Source: an uncultured bacterium (GTDB lineage Bacteria; Vulcanimicrobiota; Xenobia; Xenobiales; Xenobiaceae). From it: 43,248 nt of DNA. A model generated the notes under the pieces. That model had not been told where the DNA came from and ran no database searches. It was given only the letters and a program-made list of their open reading frames with translations. Within the stretch, counting starts at the first letter, position 1; every line of letters begins with the position of its first letter. The stretch is from positions 1 through 43,248 of the forward strand of contig CAKUDB010000023.1 of assembly GCA_934644775.1 (NCBI GenBank), read 5' to 3'. The position numbers were made by a program, and so were the translations under genes. Below are positions 35,050-42,194 of the stretch, piece after piece.

Positions 35050-35860
35050 GGGAGGCTCCGTTGCGCATAATTTTTACTTGGCTTTCAAGGCTGAAACTAT
35101 CTAGGCTGCCTTCCCAAAGGATAGGGCTACCTTCAGCTCCTGAGAGCGCCATCTCTTTAAAAGCCTGAACCGTATCGTAGATAAATTGAGCTTTAGTGTA
35201 ACAACTTAAATTGGCTTTGCTCGGGTGGCGACCAAAATTGCCAGCTACCAAACCGATACTATGTACGATAGGCCACAGCTCTGCCAAAGTAAAATCACTT
35301 CGCTCGGAAGATAAGACTGTAGCGGCCGTAACTAAGCGCATTAAAGCTAGACGCGGAATAGTTTGCTTCTCTTTGAGCTCTGCTTCCACTTGGCTCAAAT
35401 TTTCGATAATGGAAGAGGGGACTAAAGAACAAGGTTTGCCAACCGATACCCCTCCCAGAGAAAAGCTGGCGCTGTCAGCAGCCCAATCGATAGTTAGAAA
35501 AAAAACGCCCACCGCCAGGGAGATGGGCTCAGCATAATTGGGTTCTTGCTCAGCCCAGGAGGCGGCCATCTTCTCTAAGGAAGCCCCCTCCAGACCTCGG
35601 GCAGAAGCTTGGAGGGCCATCTCTTGCCAAAAAGCGACAGCCAATTGGCTAAGTTCGCCGTTAAGCTGCTGCTTCAAAGCTTGGATAGGCATTTCAGCTT
35701 GGGGGCCAACTTCCCAAGCGGCTAAGCCAACAGAAGCTGGGCTGCCACTCTCGAGACTAGGCAAAGCCGCTTGCTGACGGCGCATAAACTTAAGCTGAGC
35801 TTCAAGCTTAGAAGCCGCCTCGTCTAGCCATTGTTCGAAAGTATCGGTGCGTTTGTCAGC
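35039..35860 (-). CDS. Unknown protein A, first gene of the BrxD/helicase cluster
   Basis: A 273-residue helical protein without recognised motifs. It starts MADKRTDTFEQWLDEA and contains a coiled-coil-like N-terminal third. The C-terminal part resembles protein B of the same cluster (AELWPIVHSIG, then YTKAQFIYDTVQAF). I set the start at the ATG at 35860, which leaves 7 nt after the glmM stop; an upstream TTG at 35893 would overlap glmM and add eleven unlikely residues. The binding site is weak (AAGG two nt from the ATG), so translation probably depends on ribosomes finishing glmM. Function unknown; context suggests a specificity or scaffold subunit. Confidence 0.85.
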   Translation of the reverse strand, partial: ADKRTDTFEQWLDEAASKLEAQLKFMRRQQAALPSLESGSPASVGLAAWEVGPQAEMPIQALKQQLNGELSQLAVAFWQEMALQASARGLEGASLEKMAASWAEQEPNYAEPISLAVGVFFLTIDWAADSASFSLGGVSVGKPCSLVPSSIIENLSQVEAELKEKQTIPRLALMRLVTAATVLSSERSDFTLAELWPIVHSIGLVAGNFGRHPSKANLSCYTKAQFIYDTVQAFKEMALSGAEGSPILWEGSLDSFSLESQVKIMRNGASHGK

Positions 35861-35867
35861 CATAGCC

Positions 35868-37235
35868 TTAATGAGAACAGCACTTAGCCACAACCTGGCA
35901 AATGCCGTCTACTAATCCTTTCAATTCGGCTAAAGAAGGCCCCTCAGCCATAACCCGAAGTAAATTTTCGGTTCCGGAGGGGCGCACCAACAGCCTGCCC
36001 CTACCTTTAAGGCTCTCTTCTACAGCCTTTACGGCTTCATTGACCTGGGGATGTAAGTTCCAGGTATGTTTATCCTTTACTTTTACGTTGACCATATATT
36101 GAGGTTTCTTCTCAACCGCTTTAGCCAGCTCAGAAAGAGGTTGGCCGCTATCCTTAATAACTTGGCTAAGCATTAGGCCAGTAACTAAACCGTCTCCAGT
36201 AGTGGCATAATCTAAGAAAATAATATGGCCCGATTGTTCTCCACCGAGAACTGAGCCAGAGCGGCGCATCTCTTCCAAAACATAGCGATCACCTACGGCT
36301 GTGCGAGCCATAGTAAAACCGTTAGCCTGGCAAGCTTCTTCCAAACCTAAATTGGCCATAACGGTAGTGACGATACGTTTGCCCGACAGCTTGCCCTCTT
36401 TGTCGAGCCATTGGCCAAAGAGCAACAACATATGATCGCCATCTATCATTTGCCCCTTTTCATCGCAAGCCAAACAGCGATCGGCATCACCGTCAAAACA
36501 AAGGCCAAAATCGGCCCCCAAATCGACTACAACCTTTTGCAAGGACTCGGGGTGGGTCGAGCCACATTGATTATTGATATTGGTGCCGTTGGGATGGTTG
36601 TGCAAAACTGTCACCTGAGCCCCCAGGCTGCGGAAGATCCCCTCGGCTAAAGCAGAAGAAGCGCCGTTAGCACAATCTAAGACAATCTTTAAACCATCTA
36701 AACCTATTTTGGCAATTCCACTCACATAGTCGGCATACTCTCGCTGGGCTTCTTGGCCCTCGATAATAGCGCCGATATGGCCTTCAAGGGCGCGAGGTAG
36801 ATCTTGGGCTTGGGCAATTAGTTTCTCCAACTCGTCTTCTTGCTCGTCGCTAAGCTTGTAGCCGTCGGCCCCAATCAATTTTAAGCCATTGTCATAAAAA
36901 GGATTATGGCTGGCGGAGATAACACAGCCGCCTTGAGTATTGTAGCGACGAATGGCCCAAGCCACCCCCGGAGTAGGGATAACGTCTAAACATAGAGCGT
37001 TGACCCCGGAGCTTATTAAGCCGCACACATAGCTATATTGCAACAGAGGCCCACTAACGCGAGTATCCCTCCCCACAGCGATTACGGGCCTTTTATCACT
37101 TTGCTTAGAATCATCGCCTGTAAATTGTTCTTTTACTAAGCAACCATGAGCTTTACCTACTCTAAAGGCCAATTCGGGAGTAAGAGTATCATTAGCCCGC
37201 CCCCTAATCCCATCTGTGCCAAATAAACGTGCCAT
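35868..37235 (-). CDS. glmM: Phosphoglucosamine mutase
   Basis: A 455-residue enzyme converting glucosamine-6-phosphate to glucosamine-1-phosphate on the way to UDP-GlcNAc for cell-wall synthesis. The signature regions are all present: MARLFGTDGIRG, the phosphoserine loop ISASHNP (Ser109), the metal-binding DGDADR, the sugar-binding GGEQSGH and the C-terminal phosphate-binding RPSGTEN. It is normally grouped with cdaA and cdaR, as here, but a terminator and a separate promoter lie between them. The promoter places the transcription start almost at the ATG, and there is no ribosome binding site. The six-gene ATPase/helicase cluster begins 7 nt after its stop. Confidence 0.98.
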   Translation of the reverse strand: MARLFGTDGIRGRANDTLTPELAFRVGKAHGCLVKEQFTGDDSKQSDKRPVIAVGRDTRVSGPLLQYSYVCGLISSGVNALCLDVIPTPGVAWAIRRYNTQGGCVISASHNPFYDNGLKLIGADGYKLSDEQEDELEKLIAQAQDLPRALEGHIGAIIEGQEAQREYADYVSGIAKIGLDGLKIVLDCANGASSALAEGIFRSLGAQVTVLHNHPNGTNINNQCGSTHPESLQKVVVDLGADFGLCFDGDADRCLACDEKGQMIDGDHMLLLFGQWLDKEGKLSGKRIVTTVMANLGLEEACQANGFTMARTAVGDRYVLEEMRRSGSVLGGEQSGHIIFLDYATTGDGLVTGLMLSQVIKDSGQPLSELAKAVEKKPQYMVNVKVKDKHTWNLHPQVNEAVKAVEESLKGRGRLLVRPSGTENLLRVMAEGPSLAELKGLVDGICQVVAKCCSH

Positions 37236-37241
37236 AACTAG

Positions 37242-37270
37242 ATTATATTCTCACATTTCTTTGCTTTGAA
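37242..37270 (-). promoter_or_regulatory. glmM promoter predicting a leaderless mRNA
   Basis: On the minus strand TTCAAA (plus 37265-37270) and a perfect TATAAT (plus 37242-37247) are 17 nt apart. Only six nt separate the -10 box from the glmM ATG, so transcription would begin at or within one or two bases of the start codon. No Shine-Dalgarno sequence precedes the ATG. A small hairpin with a TTCG loop (37272-37287) lies just upstream. Confidence 0.7.
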
Positions 37271-37439
37271 GAAGCCCCGAAGGGCTTGGCCAGTCTCCTT
37301 AGCCACTTTTTCTATAAACCTAAAGCTAAACAGAAAAGGGCTGGGTACCGCCTCAAATTTGAAGCCTGCGTCTTCCATATTTTGGGGTTTTATCCTGCCC
37401 TACAGAGTAGCTCCGCTGCCAGCCACCAGTTGAGAAAAA

Positions 37440-37481
37440 TGGCGCTACAAAAAATTCCCTTGGGAAAAATGTTTAGCGCCA
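37440..37481 (-). terminator. Terminator after cdaR
   Basis: TGGCGCTA (37440-37447) pairs with TAGCGCCA (37474-37481), with an inner TTCCC/GGGAA stem. On the minus strand the outer stem is followed by TTTTTCTC. It begins 21 nt after the cdaR stop and separates cdaA-cdaR from glmM. The remaining ~170 nt to glmM hold the glmM promoter and no credible gene. Confidence 0.75.
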
Positions 37482-37501
37482 ATTAGAGCCCTTTCCAGTA
37501 A

Positions 37502-38479
37502 TTAAAATTGTTCTTCCTCTGGACTATCGGAAACTTCTACCGACTTAGCTTTGGGAGCGACAGTAACAGTAACGCTATTTTGCGGCAGTTCTTGCACTCG
37601 GTATTTGCTGGGCAAAATAAGTTTGACTTTTTGGCTAATAGCCTTACCTTCGTACTTAAAGACACAATGCTCAACTTCAAGCGAATCGAAAGAGATCTTA
37701 TCAATATCGTCACCACTAAGATAAACTTCCTTTGGAGTAACTGATACTTGGTAATCTTCTCCGCTGCGACTTTTTACAGCTATATTACTTAGGTCTACCT
37801 TAACTTTGCGCACTGGATAAGCGGGAATAGTGACAAAGACACTGTTGGTATAGATCTCTACATCGTTTACTTTATTGCCGTTAACATCTATAGCATTTAA
37901 GGTGATGGCCTTGGTACTGAAGCTGGAAGTGATACCAGAAATAGAGATCGGTACGGAGACACAAGCTACCTTATCCACATCTTCCATACTACCTACGATA
38001 CGTACAGTAGAAGGCTCTACCATAGGAGTTTCCAAACGACAACTATCGCTAGGTTTGCCCACTAAGCTGATTTTTACAGGTACGCTGGCAAAAGTACGTT
38101 GAGAGACGGAAGCCCAAACGTGGCTAGGCTCAACTTGAGAGACTTCCGCTCCTCCGGGAGCCATAGCGTCGACCGCTTCCAAACTGGTACCAGGCTTATT
38201 GCGTTTACTAAGGTCGACAACTACCGATATAAGCTTAGGATCGATACGATCGATCACATTTTTAGTACCGCTAATAGTTACAGTTACTTCACGAGGACTT
38301 ATCGAGCTGATCAATTCGTTGTCGCTAGGTGCTAAAATATCGATAGGTTTGGTATAAACACGTTGAGCAGGCAGTTCACTTATAGGTTTAGCTAAAGTTT
38401 TGACCAGCATAGCCGTTACGACGGCCAAGACAAAAGCTAGCACTTTTAAGCCAAAATTGTTGCGCAAACGGGCCCACAT
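37502..38479 (-). CDS. cdaR: CdaR (YbbR-domain) regulator of the diadenylate cyclase
   Basis: A 325-residue membrane-anchored protein. One N-terminal transmembrane helix (about residues 12-30) is followed by extracytoplasmic YbbR repeats, recognisable by recurring VxVTISGTKxVID, VRIVGSMEDVDKV, VxLSNIAV and VYLSGDDIDKI strands. YbbR proteins bind and modulate CdaA. The last ~15 residues are acidic. The ATG directly abuts the cdaA stop codon, with AGGAGG 10 nt upstream, so the pair is translationally coupled. It ends before a terminator, unlike the usual cdaA-cdaR-glmM continuous operon. Confidence 0.93.
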   Translation of the reverse strand: MWARLRNNFGLKVLAFVLAVVTAMLVKTLAKPISELPAQRVYTKPIDILAPSDNELISSISPREVTVTISGTKNVIDRIDPKLISVVVDLSKRNKPGTSLEAVDAMAPGGAEVSQVEPSHVWASVSQRTFASVPVKISLVGKPSDSCRLETPMVEPSTVRIVGSMEDVDKVACVSVPISISGITSSFSTKAITLNAIDVNGNKVNDVEIYTNSVFVTIPAYPVRKVKVDLSNIAVKSRSGEDYQVSVTPKEVYLSGDDIDKISFDSLEVEHCVFKYEGKAISQKVKLILPSKYRVQELPQNSVTVTVAPKAKSVEVSDSPEEEQF

Positions 38480-39340
38480 TTAGTCATTACCTCCTAGGGC
38501 GTCGCCGATAGTTCGGAAGAGGTTAAAAGCGGTAAAGCGTTTATGCTTTTCTTTATTCCATTCACTCATTAGCTCTCGGGCTAAAGCCTTACGTACTTGA
38601 GCTTCTTCAATCATAGGCTGACTGAAAATACCATCTTTGGCAACACGTATCTCCCCTGTCTCTTCAGAGACCACTACCACTATAGCGTCACTTTGCTCGG
38701 TAATACCGATAGCGGCCCGATGGCGCGTACCAAAACGCGAATCGACCACCGAATCGGTCAGAGGCAAATAACAAGCGCCGGCCAAAAGGCGACCGTCTCG
38801 AATGATGACGGCTCCGTCGTGCAAAGGGGTTTTGGGACGGAAGATCGTTTGCAAAAGTTTAGCCGAGATAAAGCCGTCTACGATCTGACCAGTTTCGACC
38901 ACTTCTTGTAAGCCGGTCTCTTGTTCTAAGACAATAAGGGCTCCGAAGCGGGTAGTTGACAGATTGTAAGCGGCCAAAGCTATTTCATCGATAATACGCT
39001 TTAATTCTTCTTGGCCAATTTCGCTTACCCCATTGGAAGAGATAAGGCCACGCTGGCCCAATCTAGTTAAAGCGCGCCGTAGTTCAGGTTGAAAGACGAC
39101 TGGCAAGGCCACCAAAGTAGAAACTAAGATACCATTTAAAATGTAGCTTAGAGTTTGCAATCTGGTGAAATAGGCCAAACCTTGCAGCAACAAAAGAGCG
39201 CCGATACCTTGCAAAATTTGCAAAGCCCGCGTACCCTTTATAAGCAATAATACATAGTAAAAAAATACTGAGACTAAGATGACGTCTATAAAATCCCAAT
39301 AAGTGACGTCACGCAACAGAGCATATACTCGTTCTAGCAA
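38480..39340 (-). CDS. cdaA: Diadenylate cyclase CdaA
   Basis: A 286-residue membrane enzyme making cyclic di-AMP from two ATP. Three hydrophobic helices (about 17-34, 41-60 and 68-84) precede the DAC domain. The catalytic DGA (175-177, in TPLHDGAVII) and RHR (206-208, in GTRHRAA) are intact. Cyclic di-AMP controls potassium, osmotic balance and wall homeostasis. The start appears to be a TTG at 39340, with GGGGTAGG six nt upstream; no ATG lies at a suitable position. It is directly followed by cdaR with no spacer. Confidence 0.96.
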   Translation of the reverse strand: MLERVYALLRDVTYWDFIDVILVSVFFYYVLLLIKGTRALQILQGIGALLLLQGLAYFTRLQTLSYILNGILVSTLVALPVVFQPELRRALTRLGQRGLISSNGVSEIGQEELKRIIDEIALAAYNLSTTRFGALIVLEQETGLQEVVETGQIVDGFISAKLLQTIFRPKTPLHDGAVIIRDGRLLAGACYLPLTDSVVDSRFGTRHRAAIGITEQSDAIVVVVSEETGEIRVAKDGIFSQPMIEEAQVRKALARELMSEWNKEKHKRFTAFNLFRTIGDALGGND

Positions 39341-39422
39341 TCTAAACCTACCCCGAGGAAGATGGGACCGCTTCGTAACTTCCGCTCGACCAGGCTATAA
39401 TTTAGCAACTGTGGCTACAAGC

Positions 39423-40049
39423 TTATTTAGCGGCTAAATAATGGACTAAATGGCGCATAATAATTCCGGCGGCTGTACAAGTTAGGAAACATTTTGCCGC
39501 GTTGAAAGGCAAAATGGCCCCAATTAAATAGCTGCCCATAGATATGGGAGCTAACTCGGCAAAAAGCTCTCTAAGCAGAAAATATATACAAAAGTTGACC
39601 GGCAACATAGTGGCCACAGTAATTAGAGAGCCCAGCATCATGGCTAAGCAAAGACGTTTATAAGAAAACTCTTCTCCTTTGGCCATATTGTAGAAGCTAG
39701 AGGAAGAGCAAACTAAAACCAAACCGGTAATTAAATTGGCGGGTACTCCTATAAGCTCTAGGGGATGGAAATTGATTACCATAAAGAGGGCACACTTAAT
39801 GGCTACCACTGCAGCTCCAGCCCAAGGGCCTAGGGCAAAAGCCAAAATTAAAGCTGGCACTTCGGCAAAATCAAAAGTTAGAAAGGGAGCGATAGGCACA
39901 ATGGGCACTCTAATAGCTAGCATAAGCAAGAGAGAGAGCGCAGCCATAATGGCAACTTTCATCCAAGTGGACAGACTAAAAGCCACCACAGATGGCTTTC
40001 CACTATCAGAGGGAGAGACTTTAGGTTCGTCAGCCATTATTTTGTCCAT
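39423..40049 (-). CDS. ribU: RibU-like ECF transporter S component (riboflavin)
   Basis: A 208-residue integral membrane protein with five to six helices. The block FLTFDFAEVPALILAFALG followed by GPWAGAAVVAIKC is typical of RibU, where the FxxFDFSxxP segment lies near the bound flavin. It would capture riboflavin and work with shared EcfA/EcfT subunits, none of which is in this window. No FMN riboswitch is visible upstream. The start overlaps the cutA end by 20 nt; a second in-frame ATG at 40037 is an alternative with a slightly better GGA spacing. Other vitamin substrates cannot be fully excluded. Confidence 0.88.
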   Translation of the reverse strand: MDKIMADEPKVSPSDSGKPSVVAFSLSTWMKVAIMAALSLLLMLAIRVPIVPIAPFLTFDFAEVPALILAFALGPWAGAAVVAIKCALFMVINFHPLELIGVPANLITGLVLVCSSSSFYNMAKGEEFSYKRLCLAMMLGSLITVATMLPVNFCIYFLLRELFAELAPISMGSYLIGAILPFNAAKCFLTCTAAGIIMRHLVHYLAAK

Positions 40050-40383
40050 TCTGAGTTTGAGGCTTATTCATAGAAGCATCGATCCAACGCAAGTAATCTT
40101 CGCTGCTTATTCCTAGCGGCAAAGAAATAATTTCAGGTATATCGTAAGAGTGAAGTTGTTTTATAGAAGAGATCAACTCCTCAAGCTTATCCTGCCTAGT
40201 TTTCATGAGCATAAGCGTCTCGCGACACTCTTCGATCTTGCCTTCCCACCAATAAATAGAAGAAATTTTGGGCACTAAATTTACGCAAGCTGCCAAACGC
40301 TCTTCCAGTACGTGATGAGCGATGGATTTTGCTTCTGAAGTAGACGAAACTGTAACCAAAACCACGTGGTACGCAGACTCCAT
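40030..40383 (-). CDS. cutA: CutA family protein
   Basis: A 117-residue small trimeric protein of the CutA1 divalent-cation tolerance family. Characteristic blocks are VLVTVSSTSEAKSIAHHVLE, RLAACVNLVPKISSIYWWEGK and the C-terminal YDIPEIISLPLG, with the conserved aromatic and Glu residues. CutA was linked to copper tolerance in Escherichia coli, but the physiological role is not settled. GAGAGG lies about 12 nt before the ATG. It overlaps ribU and is probably co-transcribed with it. Confidence 0.95.
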   Translation of the reverse strand: MESAYHVVLVTVSSTSEAKSIAHHVLEERLAACVNLVPKISSIYWWEGKIEECRETLMLMKTRQDKLEELISSIKQLHSYDIPEIISLPLGISSEDYLRWIDASMNKPQTQNGQNNG

Positions 40384-40460
40384 AAAAGTTTCTTACCTCT
40401 CCTCTGTTTTCTTGACAAAAATATCTAACTGCAGTCGCTGTTTACTTGACGCTTTTTTAC

Positions 40461-41099
40461 TTAACGATAGCGACCCCTTTTTATTTTTTTGCGACTGCGC
40501 TTTTCCGACAAATGGCCGGGCAAATCTTGAGCATCGGCAATAACTATTACCGAAGGTGCTTGAGAGTTCTTTAGGGCTTTGTATACCCAAGTGTTTCCCT
40601 GAGCGTGAACGGCTTGGCCGAGCTCGATAAGCTTACATTGTTCATCAATAATAAGTATGCCTACTTTGCAAACCTTAACCGTATCGAAAGCGGTTATTTC
40701 GATAAGATCGCCCTTGCGAGCATTGTAATGGGATAGATCTATGCGAGTAATTTCTGGAGGCGTAAAGAAATCGCGAGCGGCCAGTTCTAAAGGGCTCATG
40801 CCCAATTTGGCGGCAGCTTCGATATATATGGGCTCTCCCTGGGCCCCTTCAGCATAAGCCAAAGCATCTTGGAAGCACTCCCAACAGAGACTGTCAGCTT
40901 CACAACTGGCCCCATTGGGATGGATAAGACGATGGATCTTATCCTGGGCTACCTCCAAAGGCAAAAAGTGCTCGGCGCAGCTATCCTCCGCCTCTTGAGC
41001 CCTATCTGAACTTTGGAGCACACAGTTATCCTCTTGCTTATTTTGATTATTCAAATTATTAGGCCAATTGGCAGACAATATAGCTATACCCCTATGCAA
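40461..41099 (-). CDS. Unknown Cys-containing protein
   Basis: A 212-residue protein that I do not recognise with confidence. Residues 66-75 contain three Cys in CEADSLCWEC, with two more nearby. The second half (ARKGDLIEITAFDTVKVCKV, then GQAVHAQGNTWVYKAL and DAQDLPGH) resembles a small beta-rich domain I recall from unannotated bacterial and phage-associated proteins. The C-terminus is strongly basic (RSRKKIKRGRYR) and could bind nucleic acid. The start is probably the TTG at 41099, with AGG six nt upstream, since no ATG lies near the N-terminus. The 257-nt gap to the riboswitch on the other strand holds no other gene. Confidence 0.7.
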   Translation of the reverse strand: MHRGIAILSANWPNNLNNQNKQEDNCVLQSSDRAQEAEDSCAEHFLPLEVAQDKIHRLIHPNGASCEADSLCWECFQDALAYAEGAQGEPIYIEAAAKLGMSPLELAARDFFTPPEITRIDLSHYNARKGDLIEITAFDTVKVCKVGILIIDEQCKLIELGQAVHAQGNTWVYKALKNSQAPSVIVIADAQDLPGHLSEKRSRKKIKRGRYR

Positions 41100-41356
41100 A
41101 AATTACCTATTAAAACTTACCTGGCAGCTAACAAATTCCCTAGGCCATTTCGCCTATGAAAAGTGACTTAGGTTTCCCCCTTTTTGCCCCCTAATGACGC
41201 CCTCCACTCCCCTGCCTTATTTTCACTACAAAAAAAGGCTCCTGCCAAAAAAAGCAAAGAGAGGCCCAGTTAGGCTGAAGTCCAAACTAAAATATCGATA
41301 TTTTTATAAATGGCAAAAAAAAAGGATTCTGTCGGTAATAATAGAACTGGGTCTCT

Positions 41357-41453
41357 ACCAGGCAGGGGAGTCGGTATTCTCCGGCTGAGATGGCGGTGTA
41401 AGCTGTCTACCCTTAGAACCTGATCCGGGTAATGCTGGCGAAGGGAGCTTGGT
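41357..41453 (+). promoter_or_regulatory. TPP (THI-element) riboswitch aptamer
   Basis: The conserved core is clear: GGCTGAGAT (41383-41391), ACCCTT, GAACCTGATC, GGGTAATGCTGGCGAAGGGA. P1 forms between ACCAGGC (41357-41363) and GCTTGGT (41447-41453), P2 between AGGGG and CCCTT, and P3 between GTCGG and CCGGC. All elements needed to bind thiamine pyrophosphate are present. The downstream gene is not a thiamine gene. A promoter just upstream is likely but no hexamer pair stands out. Confidence 0.95.
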
Positions 41454-41460
41454 TTTTTCT

Positions 41461-41503
41461 TTTCTGGCCCTTTGTTCGGCTACCGAGACAAAGCAACCAG
41501 AAG
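41461..41503 (+). promoter_or_regulatory. Possible expression-platform hairpin of the TPP riboswitch
   Basis: TTTCTGG (41461-41467) can pair with CCAGAAG (41497-41503), enclosing CTTTGT/ACAAAG (41470-41475, 41488-41493) and CGG/CCG. Alternatively GCTTGGTT (the 3' strand of P1, 41447-41454) can pair with AACC and AAGC within 41495-41504. These are mutually exclusive folds of the kind expected in a switch. No T-run follows the hairpin, so control might be on translation. Confidence 0.45.
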
Positions 41504-41530
41504 CTAAGATTATTTCTGTGTGGGAGAGTT

Positions 41531-41974
41531 ATGGCAGAGAGTCCTGTTACCGGTCAGACCAGTCCAGCCAACGGCAACGAAGATATATTCGCCCAGTTGC
41601 GCAAACTTGCTGAAGTAAGCCATCAAATCGAGCAACATGCGCGAATGCAGGCTTCGGCTTACAATTTCGTCCAAGCCGGCGAGATAAAGCGGCGTATCGA
41701 AGAGCTGACAGAGAATCAGAACAGATTAGTCATGGATATAGTCGGCCGCCATCCCGATGTAGAAGTTCGTGATCGCTTTGTAAAGCTGGCTCACAAGATA
41801 GACGATTATCGCCCTCAAATAAAATCTTGCGAAGATCCTCAAGAACTTAAGAAGTTGCAAAAAGAGATCGACGAAGCGGTTGAAGAGTGGGTCTATCAAT
41901 TCCAAGTAATAGTCTCTGAAATTGTGGGCGTTAAGCCTCCCGACGCGCCTATCCAGGGAGAGAGTCCCTTCTAA
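41531..41974 (+). CDS. YlbF/YmcA-like helical protein behind the TPP riboswitch
   Basis: A 147-residue all-helical cytoplasmic protein. The spacing of helices, the central IxDYRPQIKSCEDPQELKK region and the final EIVGVKPPD resemble the Com_YlbF family (YlbF/YmcA), which in Bacillus subtilis form a complex that affects mRNA maturation and development. The match is by pattern and not conclusive; a generic coiled-coil protein is the alternative. The ATG at 41531 has GGGAG upstream at a short but workable distance; starting further upstream would run into the riboswitch. It is the only gene before the terminator at 42006. Confidence 0.82.
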   Translation: MAESPVTGQTSPANGNEDIFAQLRKLAEVSHQIEQHARMQASAYNFVQAGEIKRRIEELTENQNRLVMDIVGRHPDVEVRDRFVKLAHKIDDYRPQIKSCEDPQELKKLQKEIDEAVEEWVYQFQVIVSEIVGVKPPDAPIQGESPF

Positions 41975-42005
41975 AAAGATAATTGTATTTTTCTCTACAA
42001 TAAAG

Positions 42006-42046
42006 AAGGCCCAAGCTTCAGAGAAGCGTAAGGTGCCTTTTTTTAC
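42006..42046 (+). terminator. Terminator after the YlbF-like gene
   Basis: AAGGC (42006-42010) pairs with GCCTT (42035-42039), and an inner GCTTC (42015-42019) pairs with GAAGC (42023-42027). A run of seven T follows. It confines the riboswitch-controlled transcript to the single YlbF-like gene. Confidence 0.8.
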
Positions 42047-42194
42047 TTATTCAACAAATAAGCCTAACGACGGACTTTCTACAGGTTTTTTTTCTTAGAA
42101 ATTTACTCTTTAAAAAACTCCCCAAAAAAACGGGATAGCTTCTAATAGGTATAGAAGTTCCTCTCCTAGCAGCTTAGCTATGAAAGGTTGATTT

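Noticed and set aside
27608..35860. A complete BREX or DISARM system
   Set aside because: No PglX methyltransferase, PglZ, BrxL, PglW or DUF1998 protein is in the window. The cluster is therefore described as BREX-related only.
37272..37287. AAGCCC/GGGCTT hairpin with TTCG loop as the cdaR terminator
   Set aside because: It lies over 200 nt beyond cdaR and has only a weak U-rich tail; the hairpin at 37440-37481 fits better. It may still affect the glmM promoter.
37286..37486. Plus-strand 66-codon open frame between cdaR and glmM
   Set aside because: It overlaps the cdaR terminator and the glmM promoter region, lacks a ribosome binding site, and resembles no protein I know.
41432..41530. An ATG inside the riboswitch that would extend the YlbF-like protein by 33 residues
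   Set aside because: The ATG is part of the conserved aptamer core (GGGTAATGCTGG), has no ribosome binding site, and adds a non-conserved hydrophobic leader.
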